From an uncultured Eggerthellaceae bacterium (GTDB lineage Bacteria; Actinomycetota; Coriobacteriia; Coriobacteriales; Eggerthellaceae): a stretch of DNA of 53,536 nucleotides. The notes under the pieces are model-generated. The model was not told where the DNA came from and did no database searches. It was given only the letters and a program-made list of their open reading frames with translations. The DNA lies in the NCBI GenBank assembly GCA_905234785.1, contig CAJOIP010000007.1:1-53536 (forward strand). The letters run 5' to 3'. Both the position numbers and the translations under genes were made by a program. Below, piece after piece: positions 1-7,364 of the stretch (the stretch's first letter is position 1; every line of letters begins with the position of its first letter).

Positions 1-438
1 GACGACGTCGATGGAGTTGTCCTCGATGCCGATCTCGTCGAGCGCCTCGATGAAGCCCTTCTTGAACTCGACGTTGTCATAGCCCCACTTCTCGGCCATT
101 TCGGCATGGAACTTCTCGGCGATGCCGAGCTGGTCCTCGTTCATGTCGACGCCGATGACCTTGCCGGTCGGACCGACGAGCTTGGAGGCCAGGTACACGT
201 CGCGGCCGGTGCCGCAACCCAGGTCGAGCACCGTGCAACCCTCGAGCGCCGGGGGCAAGGGGCTTCCGCAGCCGTAGAAGCGCGAAGTCACGTCCTCGGG
301 GATGTCCCCCAGGATGTCCTGGATGTAAGCCGGCATGCACTCGGGGCCGCATGCGCACGTGTTCGTGGCCATCTCGCCATGCTCTTTCATGCTGACGTTG
401 CTGTAGTACTCTTTGATTTCCTCACGGGTAACTGCCAT
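1..438 (-). CDS. ArsM-like SAM-dependent methyltransferase, C-terminus off the window
   Basis: Only the first 146 residues are inside the window. The fold is a class I SAM methyltransferase of the arsenite methyltransferase type: motif I DLGCGTG lies at residues 72-78, FYGCGSP puts a Cys at 57, and an N-terminal cluster has Cys 28, 30 and 34. These match places where ArsM proteins carry As(III)-binding cysteines. The ATG at 438 has an AAAGGAAC ribosome binding site, which fixes the start. It is the first of three ArsM-type domains in the left 5 kb and most resembles the methyltransferase half of the fusion gene at 3045-5231. Whether it too continues into a radical SAM domain cannot be seen. 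Function in arsenic methylation is inferred from the family. Confidence 0.85.
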   Translation of the reverse strand, partial: MAVTREEIKEYYSNVSMKEHGEMATNTCACGPECMPAYIQDILGDIPEDVTSRFYGCGSPLPPALEGCTVLDLGCGTGRDVYLASKLVGPTGKVIGVDMNEDQLGIAEKFHAEMAEKWGYDNVEFKKGFIEALDEIGIEDNSIDVV

Positions 439-556
439 TGTTCGTTCCTTTCAGTCTTCCTTGTCGAAGGTCCCCAGATAAACGAACGCGCCCACTTCGG
501 GGGCGCACAATGCTTGCGCCCAGAACGGGCGGCAAGGCAGCTATCGATTCCACGTC

Positions 557-577
557 ACATATCCTAGCAGATTACTG
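557..577 (-). promoter_or_regulatory. Putative extended -10 promoter / direct-repeat operator upstream of the partial arsM-like gene
   Basis: On the minus strand the site reads as an extended -10 (TGCTAGGAT). The same extended -10 occurs at the suf promoter near 34902. A related copy with TAGGATATGT lies at 608-628, matching 16 of 21 bases, so the pair could also be a direct-repeat operator. No good -35 is visible. Confidence 0.35.
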
Positions 578-686
578 GGTTTTTACTGGACATGGCCTAC
601 CATTCATACATATCCTACATAATTGCTGGGATTTGCATGAGACGGGGCGGGTTCCCGGCTTGCGCTCCCCGAGCGGAGCGCAAGCC

Positions 687-714
687 AAAGGCCCCGCCAT
701 CAAGCGGGGCCTTT
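687..714 (-). terminator. Hairpin terminator downstream of the Cys-less ArsM paralogue
   Basis: Perfect 11-bp stem (AAAGGCCCCGC / GCGGGGCCTTT) with a 6-base loop, 38 bases past the stop at 753. The tail is only three U on either strand, so it could act in both directions. A second perfect 11-bp hairpin with GCTTGCGCTCC arms lies next to it at 658-685. Confidence 0.6.
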
Positions 715-752
715 CCGAGTTTCCAACCTTGAGAGGCTTGAGAGGCGCTGGG

Positions 753-1688
753 CTATTCCCAAACTTCCTCGGCCGAATACGGGATGTTGCCACAGCCGGG
801 ATACGGGCCGCCGTGCTTCTCGTTTTCGCCGCGCTCGCCGCCGGTGATCTCGAAGTACTTGCCCACGCGGGTATTCTCGACCATGGCGCAGGAGTTGCCG
901 CACACGGACAGCGGCTCACCCTTCATGAAGCGATGATGGTCGTCGAGGTCGTAGTAATCCGGCGCACCCTCGATGCCGCCCTGATACGTCGCGTACTGAT
1001 AGTACTGCTCGCAGAGGTCCTCCAGGATTCCGGGGATCTTGTAGCAGCGCATCGTGCGCACGAAGTACGTCCAGTCGGCGACCTCGGCCGGCTGCTCCTT
1101 CTTGTAAATCGCCGTGCACATGCAGCGGATGGTCGGCCAGCCGGCCAGCGCGCAGAAGCGACGGTAATCCTCGATGTACAGGGCGCCGGCCAAGCCGAGC
1201 TCCTTCATCTTGTCGGTCTTCACGGCTTCGGGCGTGCGGCGGTCGACGAAGATGTCGCTCATGTAGAACTCGCCGCCGAACTTCAGGACGCGGTAGATGG
1301 TGTTCAGCTGCGTCTGCGTATCCGGAGCGGTGCTGACCGCGCCGTTGGCGATGACCAGGTCGATGGAATCGGACTTGATGCCCAGGCCGTTCAGCGTCAT
1401 GGGGCAGCCATGCACGATCTCGACGTTGTTCGCGCCGAGCTCTTCCTTGATCTCGTTGGCCTTCGCGACGAGGTCCTCATGATGCTCGACGCCGATGACG
1501 CGGCCGGTGGGACCGACGAGCTTGCCGGCGACGAACGCGTCGCGGCCGGCGCCGCATTCAAGCACGAGCACCGTGCAACCGTCCATCGCCAGAGGGAACG
1601 GATTGCCCCAATCAGGAGCGCCCTCGGAGGCCGCAGCGGGAATCTCGGCCAGAATGGAATCGATTGCAGCTTTCTGAATATCTGCCAT
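753..1688 (-). CDS. Degenerate ArsM-family methyltransferase lacking the arsenic-binding cysteines
   Basis: A 311-residue protein that aligns by eye with the ArsM domains at 1-438 and 3045-5231. It keeps the SAM fold (VLECGAGRD in place of DLGCGTGRD, then GPTGRVIGVE) and the C-terminal ArsM signature region (QYATYQGG, DLDDHHRFMKGEP, GNSCAMVE). The catalytic cysteines are gone: SNCV is replaced by ANGA, the ECLGGA motif by ELGLAGA, and the N-terminal Cys/FYGCG region is shortened and replaced. Other cysteines near the C-terminus remain. It is therefore either a non-catalytic partner of a neighbouring ArsM or a methyltransferase for another substrate. The ATG at 1688 follows GAGAGG. The reading frame is intact, so this is not a simple pseudogene. 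Confidence 0.8.
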   Translation of the reverse strand: MADIQKAAIDSILAEIPAAASEGAPDWGNPFPLAMDGCTVLVLECGAGRDAFVAGKLVGPTGRVIGVEHHEDLVAKANEIKEELGANNVEIVHGCPMTLNGLGIKSDSIDLVIANGAVSTAPDTQTQLNTIYRVLKFGGEFYMSDIFVDRRTPEAVKTDKMKELGLAGALYIEDYRRFCALAGWPTIRCMCTAIYKKEQPAEVADWTYFVRTMRCYKIPGILEDLCEQYYQYATYQGGIEGAPDYYDLDDHHRFMKGEPLSVCGNSCAMVENTRVGKYFEITGGERGENEKHGGPYPGCGNIPYSAEEVWE

Positions 1689-1824
1689 AAGAAGAATCCT
1701 CTCTTGCGCCTGGCAGTGCGCAAAAGCGGGAACGTGCGGGTGTGGAATCGACAGCTCCCTTGCCAGGCGTTCGCTTTTCAGGTTTCAAAGGTTCATGCAG
1801 TCGGCCACCTGCATGCAGTGCAGA

Positions 1825-1853
1825 AGCCCAAAGGGGAGCACCCCCTTTGGGCT
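1825..1853 (-). terminator. Terminator of the aquaglyceroporin gene
   Basis: Perfect 12-bp stem (AGCCCAAAGGGG / CCCCTTTGGGCT) with a 5-base loop, 11 bases past the stop of the gene ending at 1864. The U-tract is weak. A similar shorter hairpin stands near 14133, between arsM and the phosphatidyltransferase gene. Confidence 0.6.
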
Positions 1854-1863
1854 GTTTCGATCG

Positions 1864-2670
1864 TTAGTTGGACGGAGCCTCGTTGGCCTTGTTGGCATGC
1901 AGCGGCTCGAGCCAGAACATCCAGAGCAGGGCACCCACGATGCCGCCCACGATGGGGGCGATGACGTAGACGACCCACACGCCCGGCGCGAAGACGACGG
2001 ACGGATCGGCGCCCATGACCAGCGACATGATGCGCGGCATGATGTCGCGGGCGGGGTTGAAGCCGGCGTCGGTCATCGGGCCGACGGTGCAGATGCCCAT
2101 GGTGATGGTCAAGCCGATGAACAGCGGGAAGATAACGTCGCCGGGCTTGCCCACGTTGGCATCCTCAGTCATCGAGAAGATGATGATCAGCAGGATGCAC
2201 AGGAAGATGCCCTCGCCGAGGGCGCCCTGCAGCACGTCGATGACCAGATGTCCGTTGTTCGGATACGGCTCGGCCCAGACGGTGAGGGCGGCGGCGTAGG
2301 TCGCCTGGTCGCCCAGGTCGGGCATGCCGGCCTGCAGCGCGGCCACCGTGGGGCCGAAGTACAGCCACAGGATGAAGGCCGCCACGAACGCGCCGAGGCA
2401 CTGGCCGATGAGGTAGATTGGCAGCTCCTTCCACGGCAGGCGCTTGGCGATGCACATGGCGATGGAGACGGCCGGGTTGAAGTGCGCGCACGACAGGTTG
2501 CGCGTTGCGTAGATGGCGATGGCGATGGTAACGCCCCACACCATGCCTACTTGGAAGGGACCCGTGTGGGCCCCGGCGAGAACGGCGGTTGCCACAGCAC
2601 CGATGCCAAAGAAACACATCAGGAAGGTGCCGAGGAACTCGCCGCTGAACGCCCTAGCTGGACTATTCAT
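1864..2670 (-). CDS. MIP-family aquaglyceroporin (glycerol/arsenite channel)
   Basis: Major intrinsic protein of 268 residues with six hydrophobic segments and both half-helix motifs: HFNPAVS in the first half and GFNPARD in the second. The Asp after NPAR is typical of glycerol facilitators rather than water-only aquaporins. Such channels also pass undissociated arsenite, and some bacteria encode one in ars operons (AqpS). No glycerol kinase or dehydrogenase is nearby, and methyltransferases of the ArsM type lie on both sides, so metalloid transport is the contextual inference. The ATG at 2670 is preceded by AAAGGAAC; an in-frame start at 2730 lacks such a site. It has its own promoter, a roughly 250-base leader and a hairpin inside that leader. 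Confidence 0.9.
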   Translation of the reverse strand: MNSPARAFSGEFLGTFLMCFFGIGAVATAVLAGAHTGPFQVGMVWGVTIAIAIYATRNLSCAHFNPAVSIAMCIAKRLPWKELPIYLIGQCLGAFVAAFILWLYFGPTVAALQAGMPDLGDQATYAAALTVWAEPYPNNGHLVIDVLQGALGEGIFLCILLIIIFSMTEDANVGKPGDVIFPLFIGLTITMGICTVGPMTDAGFNPARDIMPRIMSLVMGADPSVVFAPGVWVVYVIAPIVGGIVGALLWMFWLEPLHANKANEAPSN

Positions 2671-2921
2671 GCTTTTCTTGTTCCTTTCGCTCAAGTGACG
2701 ATTTGGGTTCACAAGGCGCAGAACAAGCAAGCAGCGGTATAATTACCACTGCTCTCACCTAGAGCACGTCGGCGGATCCGCTCATTCGACGGTCCTCGCA
2801 TGCTGGCCGGCATGCGTGTCACCGGAGCTGGTCCGCTGACATCTTCTCCGCCGCATGAGCGCGGGCAAACGCACCCGCACCGCGCCTTGCTAACCTAGCA
2901 AATTACTTCGTGTAATGTGCC
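2671..2921 (-). promoter_or_regulatory. Long structured leader RNA of the aquaglyceroporin gene (candidate riboswitch/attenuator)
   Basis: The transcript predicted from the promoter at 2928-2955 begins near 2921 and runs about 250 bases before the start codon. It contains many small hairpins in series: ATTAC/GTAAT, TTGCTA/TAGCAA, GCGGG/CCCGC, GTCA/TGAC, GCATGC/GCATGC and GCTCT/AGAGC. Two longer pairings cross each other (2847-2852 with 2771-2776, and 2855-2860 with 2780-2785), so they are alternatives or a pseudoknot. An intrinsic terminator-like hairpin follows at 2721-2752. I do not recognise any known riboswitch core. The layout promoter, structured leader, terminator, gene is that of a transcription-attenuating riboswitch. 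Confidence 0.5.
2721..2752 (-). terminator. Terminator-like hairpin within the aquaglyceroporin leader
   Basis: On the minus strand a 9-bp stem (GCAGTGGTA / TACCGCTGC, one G-U) with loop ATTA is followed by the T-rich TTGCTTGTTC. It lies 51 bases before the start codon. The adjacent hairpin GCTCT-AGGTG-AGAGC (2751-2765) shares its last two bases with this stem, so the two compete slightly. It might instead end transcripts arriving from the fusion gene at 3045. Confidence 0.55.
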
Positions 2922-2927
2922 AATATC

Positions 2928-2955
2928 ATTTTATAAGGATACTAGACGTTGTCAA
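2928..2955 (-). promoter_or_regulatory. Sigma-70-type promoter for the aquaglyceroporin leader
   Basis: Minus strand TTGACA (2950-2955), 16-base spacer, TAAAAT (2928-2933). The -35 is a perfect match. It sits in an AT-rich patch (2890-3010) between the fusion gene and the channel gene. Confidence 0.7.
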
Positions 2956-3044
2956 TTACTTTATTAGTTCTTATAGGCTATTGGCAATTGTAAGCCAGCT
3001 ATTACTTCAAGGGGAGACCAGCCAAAACAGGGCATCCTATTGCG

Positions 3045-5231
3045 CTACACGAGCGCGCCGCCGCATGAGCTGCCGAAACCGGCAGCGCAGCTGTAGCAGA
3101 GCGGGTTCGTGCGAACCTGGCGCGGCGGCAGCTGGCCCGCGAGCACATCGTCGATAGTCGCGTCGCGCGCCCCTTCCCCCTCGCCCACCTGAATGGGAAG
3201 GCCCAGCACGTGGTTCGGCTCGCAGTCGTACAGGCGGCCGTCGTAGTCGACGTTCACCATGTCGAGGCACATGAGCCGCGTGATGGCCATGGCGTTGAAG
3301 TTGTCGGCGAGCAGCGCCAGGTAATCGTCGAACATGCCCATGTCGAGCAAATCGGCGGCAAAGCGCCCGCACGCCCAGTTGTTGAACGCGAAGAGGCTGT
3401 CGAACTTCACGCCGAAATCGCGCTCGAGCACCTTGTGATACTGCGCCTCGATCATGTCTTGCGGCAGCGGCAGGAACGGACCCGCCACGTTGTACACGAG
3501 GTCGAGTTTGAGAAGTTTTCCCGCTTGACCGCTTCGCGGAGATCCTTCGACTCCGCGCTGCGCGCTTCGCTCAGGATGACAGGTTAAGGGAGCGTGCGCG
3601 CTTCGCTCAGGATGACAGGTTAAGGGAGCGTGCGCGCTCTGCTCGGGATGACAAGAACCCATGCCATAGCCTCGGGTATTTAGCTCGCGGATGCTGGCGA
3701 TGGCGCGCTCGAACACGCGCGAACCGCGCTGGCTAGCCGTGCCCTTCGGGTCGTAGAACGGAAGCGACGCCACGATGTGCGGGCCCACTTCGGCGAACAC
3801 GTCGAGGAAGCGCGCGTACTCGGGCTGCTGTTCCAGCGTCAGGTTCGTGCGCACGATGACGTCGCCGAGCTTGGCCGACTCGCGCAAGAACCACTCGAAG
3901 TCGGGATGCAGCTCGGGGCTGCCGCCCGTGATGTCCATGACCTCGAAGCCGCCGGCCGAAAACGCGTCGAGGCACTTCTGCAGCGTCTCGCGCGACATGG
4001 CCTCGGTGTTCTTGGGGCTGCATTCCAGATAGCAGTGGCGGCACGCCAGATTGCAGGCGTACGTGATGTTCACCTGCATGGTCGCCTGATGCTCGCGCGT
4101 CTGCAGCAGCGTCGGCTGGCCGACGCGCTCCTCGAACGTCAGGTAATCGGCCTGGTCGTAGGCATCCTGCAGCATCTTCAAGTCGACGGCGCGCTTACCG
4201 CGGCGCACCTCGAGCGCCTGCTGTGCGCGCTCGGCATTGAACGCGCCCCGATGAAGGCGCGGCTTCGACACCTCGAAGAACGCGCCGTAGCGCGACGCTT
4301 CCAGCATACGCGCCGTGTTGCCGCTAATGGCGCGGGGCTTGCCCTTCACGAAGCGCAAATTGCTGTCGAAATCGAAATAGCGCGGCATCTCGGGCATGCC
4401 GCCCAGATAGGTGGCGTGCTGGCCATAGTCTTCCTCGGTTTCCTCCAGCCCATCGCACTTGATGGCGCGAATGGTGCGGCTGCGGAAGCTCGTGAAGCCG
4501 ACGCGCGTCTCGATGGCAAGGTCGCCCACGTACATGGGGTCGTCGACCGTCCACACGAAATGCGGCCAGCCCGCGCGGCGCATGAGCTGGCGGAAGTCCT
4601 CAGCGTACGTGGCGCCGCCCAGGCACTCGCTGTGCAAGATGGGGTCGTCGCGCAGCTCTTCGGGCAGGCGGCGGCTGGCGTACACGTCGCTGAAGTACAG
4701 CTCGCCGCCAGGCTTCAGCACCCGGTACACCTCGCTCATGACCATGTCCTTGAACGGGGACAGGTTCACCACGCAGTTGGAAACCACGAGGTCGATCGAT
4801 TCGTCCTCGATTCCGCACCCGGCCAAGTCCTCGATGTAGCCTAGGCGGAATTCGACGTTGCTCTTTGCATGGCCGAAGCGCTCAGCCTGTTCCCGTTGGT
4901 AGCGCTTGGCCACTTCCAGCTGCTCGGGCGTCATGTCCACGCCGATGACGCGGCCGGTCTCGCCCACGAGTTTCGACAGCACGTACACGTCGCGCCCCGT
5001 GCCGCAGCCCAAATCGAGTACCGTGCAGCCTTCGAGCGCGGGCGGGATGGGCGAACCACAGCCGTAGAACCGCGCGATGATCTCGTCGGCGATGAGCGGC
5101 ATGACGTCGAGCACGTACTTCGGGGGCGGCACCGCCTCGCAATGCGGCGCATTCGTGCCCAGGTCATCCGACCCGGACAGCGTGCGTCCGTAGTACTCGC
5201 GCACCTCGTCATGTATCGTCGTCAGTTCCAT
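3045..5231 (-). CDS. ArsM-ArsS fusion: arsenite methyltransferase plus radical SAM/Cys-rich domain
   Basis: A 728-residue two-domain enzyme. Residues 1-325 are a complete ArsM: Cys 31 and 58, motif I DLGCGTG at 73-79, SNCVVNL (Cys 153) and SECLGGA (Cys 203), so all expected As-binding cysteines are present. Residues 380-728 are an ArsS-type radical SAM domain with CNLACRHC (Cys 393, 397, 400), the GG motif DITGGSPELHP, and a C-terminal Cys cluster CYSCAAGFGSSCGG. ArsM and ArsS are neighbours or fused in arsenosugar-type pathways, where ArsS is thought to add a SAM-derived 5-deoxyadenosyl group to methylated arsenic. Residues 526-568 are an in-frame repetitive insertion (see separate entry). 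The ATG at 5231 follows GGGAGGAG; the longer frame to 5333 runs into a fold-back element and was rejected. Confidence 0.88.
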   Translation of the reverse strand: MELTTIHDEVREYYGRTLSGSDDLGTNAPHCEAVPPPKYVLDVMPLIADEIIARFYGCGSPIPPALEGCTVLDLGCGTGRDVYVLSKLVGETGRVIGVDMTPEQLEVAKRYQREQAERFGHAKSNVEFRLGYIEDLAGCGIEDESIDLVVSNCVVNLSPFKDMVMSEVYRVLKPGGELYFSDVYASRRLPEELRDDPILHSECLGGATYAEDFRQLMRRAGWPHFVWTVDDPMYVGDLAIETRVGFTSFRSRTIRAIKCDGLEETEEDYGQHATYLGGMPEMPRYFDFDSNLRFVKGKPRAISGNTARMLEASRYGAFFEVSKPRLHRGAFNAERAQQALEVRRGKRAVDLKMLQDAYDQADYLTFEERVGQPTLLQTREHQATMQVNITYACNLACRHCYLECSPKNTEAMSRETLQKCLDAFSAGGFEVMDITGGSPELHPDFEWFLRESAKLGDVIVRTNLTLEQQPEYARFLDVFAEVGPHIVASLPFYDPKGTASQRGSRVFERAIASIRELNTRGYGMGSCHPEQSAHAPLTCHPERSAHAPLTCHPERSAQRGVEGSPRSGQAGKLLKLDLVYNVAGPFLPLPQDMIEAQYHKVLERDFGVKFDSLFAFNNWACGRFAADLLDMGMFDDYLALLADNFNAMAITRLMCLDMVNVDYDGRLYDCEPNHVLGLPIQVGEGEGARDATIDDVLAGQLPPRQVRTNPLCYSCAAGFGSSCGGALV
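3528..3655. repeat. REP-like repeat inserted in frame in the ArsS domain, with a 36-base tandem duplication
   Basis: This DNA matches the dispersed REP-like family also seen at 12028-12117, 47291-47335 and 50959-50994 (core with cttcgcggagatcc and ctcaggatgaca). It contains a tandem repeat of 36 bases: 3561-3596, 3597-3632 and a partial third copy to 3655. As 36 is a multiple of three, the frame stays open and encodes a 12-residue repeat, CHPERSAHAPLT, then CHPERSAQRGVEGSP. The stand-alone ArsS at 19839-20828 lacks it. Confidence 0.9.
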
Positions 5232-5279
5232 AACTCCTCCCATAGGGAAGATCGCCTGCAATAGCGAGCCATAATGTGT

Positions 5280-5406
5280 GCCGAATGACGTGCGTGTGAA
5301 GCGAATATCGTAGAAATCGTCTTCGAAATCCACTTTTCGCAGCGTAGCGAAGAAAAGTTAGTTCGAGGCGATTTCCAGATTGAGCGGAACACGCACGTCA
5401 TTCGGC
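5280..5406. mobile_element. Fold-back (MITE-like) palindromic element, 127 bp
   Basis: Perfect 18-base inverted ends (5280-5297 and 5389-5406, GCCGAATGACGTGCGTGT outward). The interior is also nearly symmetric: gaaatcg and acttttcgc on the left recur as their complement on the right, so the whole element can fold into one long hairpin. Its right end supplies the last bases and stop codon of the CobW gene (5398). No clear target duplication is seen. It separates the ABC-CobW operon from the ArsM-ArsS fusion. Confidence 0.7.
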
Positions 5407-6537
5407 ATATCTAGATGCTCGCCCACCATTGCGGCGGCCTTCGTCCGCAAACCCGAAGCACTCGGTGAAGATGACGCGGCACTTCAGGTTGTACTTGGCC
5501 TTGATGGCGTCCATGGCGTCTTCGGCGATGTCGCCGAACGTCTCGGATTCGCACACGGCGCGCGCGTTCACGACGATGGCGATGCCCGAGTACTCATGGT
5601 CGAGCTTGCGTTCGAATTCCAGGTCGTAGTCGATGCCCACGATCGAGCACTTCACGAAATCGTCGCCCTCGCCCGCCGCGAACAGTTTCAGGTGCGGCAC
5701 GTTGCGCTTCGCCTCGATGAGGCCCTCGCGGATGGCCTCCATGAAGTCCTCGATGACGGCGTTGAAGTCGATGTTGCGCCCATCGCGCTCCTCGGCGAAG
5801 AAGCGGCGGTTGTACCAGCACATCTGCGCTTCTGCCGCATCGAATTCCTCGGAATCGGTGCCCAGGTCGCGCGGCTCGGCAGCCGCTTCGTGCGACAGCA
5901 GGTAATCGACCAGCTCGTCGATGCCCTCGCCCGTTCGCGCGGAGATGGCCATGACCGGGATATCCGGATACGCCTTGCGGATGAACGCCAAATCGGCTTT
6001 GCGTTCCTCGTCGCCGATGAGGTCGATCTTGTTCAGCACGATGACGTCGGCTTCGGCAAGCTGCGCGTTCAGCAAGAAGCGCATTTCCTCGGGCAGATGG
6101 ATGTCCTCGCCTTCCGGCAGGATCATGCGCAGGCGCATCGGGTCGACCAGGCACACGAGCGGCAGCAGGTCGAACTTGCCGGGGTACTGCTCCTTCAGCG
6201 GCACGTACACGTGGTTGAGCGCGCCCACGCCGCAACCGGGGATGTCCGACACCACGATGCCCGCGCCGTCGTCGGCCAGGCGGTTGATGTGGTACACGAG
6301 GTCATCGGTTATATAGCAAATGCAATCGCCGGGAATCTCGTCGATGGGCACGTCGGCCGTGCGCGTGTAGTCGGCGTCGACCAGGTTCTTGGCGCCCAGG
6401 TCGTTGGCGATAATCGCCACATGGGAAGGCTCGCCTTCCTTCTGGTCGCGGGCATTGACGGCGCGGGCAAGCGCGATCATGGCCGTGGTCTTGCCCGACC
6501 CCAGAAACCCGCTGAAAATCATGTACTTCGTGTTCAT
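5398..6537 (-). CDS. CobW/COG0523-family GTPase (metal chaperone type)
   Basis: 379-residue G3E P-loop GTPase. Walker A GFLGSGKT spans residues 10-17, the switch II region reads SDIPGCG, and the base-recognition motif is NKID. In place of the usual GCxCC metal-binding motif it has GDCICY, followed later by PGCGVG, so metal binding may differ from zinc-handling CobW proteins. Family members load or deliver metals or cofactors with GTP hydrolysis. It is 28 bases after a Cys-rich DUF5714 gene and belongs to the operon starting with the ABC transporter at 11027. The ATG at 6537 follows AAAGGGAT. The C-terminal end lies in the fold-back element, so the native tail may have been changed by its insertion. 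Confidence 0.85.
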   Translation of the reverse strand: MNTKYMIFSGFLGSGKTTAMIALARAVNARDQKEGEPSHVAIIANDLGAKNLVDADYTRTADVPIDEIPGDCICYITDDLVYHINRLADDGAGIVVSDIPGCGVGALNHVYVPLKEQYPGKFDLLPLVCLVDPMRLRMILPEGEDIHLPEEMRFLLNAQLAEADVIVLNKIDLIGDEERKADLAFIRKAYPDIPVMAISARTGEGIDELVDYLLSHEAAAEPRDLGTDSEEFDAAEAQMCWYNRRFFAEERDGRNIDFNAVIEDFMEAIREGLIEAKRNVPHLKLFAAGEGDDFVKCSIVGIDYDLEFERKLDHEYSGIAIVVNARAVCESETFGDIAEDAMDAIKAKYNLKCRVIFTECFGFADEGRRNGGRASRYAE

Positions 6538-6565
6538 GCGATCCCTTTCGGACAGAGGAACCAGT

Positions 6566-7342
6566 TTACCCCACCCAGCGCTTGTCGGCATGGGGCTGGA
6601 AGGACGCCTTCACTTCCTCGCCGGCACCGGGGAAATACGGGCATTCCGTGCGGCGGCATTCGGCATTGCGCTGGTAAAACGTGCACACGACCTCGTCGGG
6701 CAACTGCATGTTGGCGCCGAGCGTCATGTCAATGTAGGGCACCGCCGTGATGATGGACGTGTAGCCCGTGCGCTTGCAGCAGCGCGGGCCGCCCAGGTCG
6801 GCCAAGCGCCCCAAGATCATCGACGTCAGGCGCTGGCATTGCGCCCACGGCTCCTGCGTCATGGGCGTCGAACCGTTCAGCACGCTCATGGCCTGACCGG
6901 CCGAAACCGCTGCGCCGCACGTGCCCCAGAAGCCGCACGTGCCGCCCGGCACCTGCAGGCTGCGGCGCTTCAGCTCGGCAAGCGCGGCGTCTTTGTCGAG
7001 CGGCTCGCCCTTGGGGTTCTTGCCGCCCGCGTTCGCGTACGCCGTGATGAGCGACGCGCCGATGAGCGTGTGGTGCTCGGGGCCGTTCGGGTAAATCGAC
7101 TTGTCGTTCATGGCCTCGTTGATGATCTCGATCGGGTCGGTGGAAGTCGATTTCGAGCACAGGCCCATGATGTAGTCGACGCCTTCGGAACGGTGGCAGT
7201 CGTTGCACACGTAATGGCCGTCCTGGCAGATGGAATGGCCGAATTCCTTCTTGCCGCAGATGTGGCACGCAACCTCCTGGGCCTCATCCCAGTACACCAG
7301 CGGCTCGCCGCACACCAGGCAGTTCGCCTTTCCTATCGACAT
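6566..7342 (-). CDS. DUF5714 Cys-rich protein
   Basis: 258 residues with an unusual density of cysteines: CLVCG near residue 9, CHICGKK, CQDGHYVCNDCH, then GGTCGFWGTCGAA, RCCKRTG and CRRTECPYFPG. The N-terminal pairs look like a zinc ribbon or rubredoxin-like knuckle; the later ones may bind a metal or Fe-S cluster. I recognise it as DUF5714, a family without an assigned reaction. It stands between the LRR gene and the CobW GTPase with gaps of 22 and 28 bases, so the three are co-transcribed. A role as the client or scaffold that the GTPase loads is inference only. GAGAGG precedes the ATG at 7342. Confidence 0.8.
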   Translation of the reverse strand: MSIGKANCLVCGEPLVYWDEAQEVACHICGKKEFGHSICQDGHYVCNDCHRSEGVDYIMGLCSKSTSTDPIEIINEAMNDKSIYPNGPEHHTLIGASLITAYANAGGKNPKGEPLDKDAALAELKRRSLQVPGGTCGFWGTCGAAVSAGQAMSVLNGSTPMTQEPWAQCQRLTSMILGRLADLGGPRCCKRTGYTSIITAVPYIDMTLGANMQLPDEVVCTFYQRNAECRRTECPYFPGAGEEVKASFQPHADKRWVG

Positions 7343-7364
7343 GGCAGATCCTCTCTCTCGCGCG

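Larger units (their letters stand above)
439..752. other. Intergenic region with two hairpins and a direct-repeat promoter motif
   Basis: No gene is supported in these 314 bases. From the right they hold the transcription terminator of the gene ending at 753 and a second hairpin beside it (658-685), then two imperfect 21-base direct repeats (557-577 and 608-628) that on the minus strand contain TAGGATATGT, and finally a hairpin in the leader of the gene at 438 (arms GGGCGCA and TGCGCCC). Confidence 0.5.

Noticed and set aside
438-1964. Long plus-strand open frame (508 codons) opposite the ArsM-like genes
   Set aside because: It is the antisense shadow of high-GC minus-strand genes, with low-complexity Arg/Ala/His composition and no family motif. 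The same applies to most other long opposite-strand frames (for example 15719-18391, 38886-41585, 41584-43626, 48505-49872).
5232-5333. N-terminal extension of the ArsM-ArsS frame
   Set aside because: The extra 34 codons are fold-back element and spacer sequence without a ribosome site; the ATG at 5231 has GGGAGGAG directly before it.
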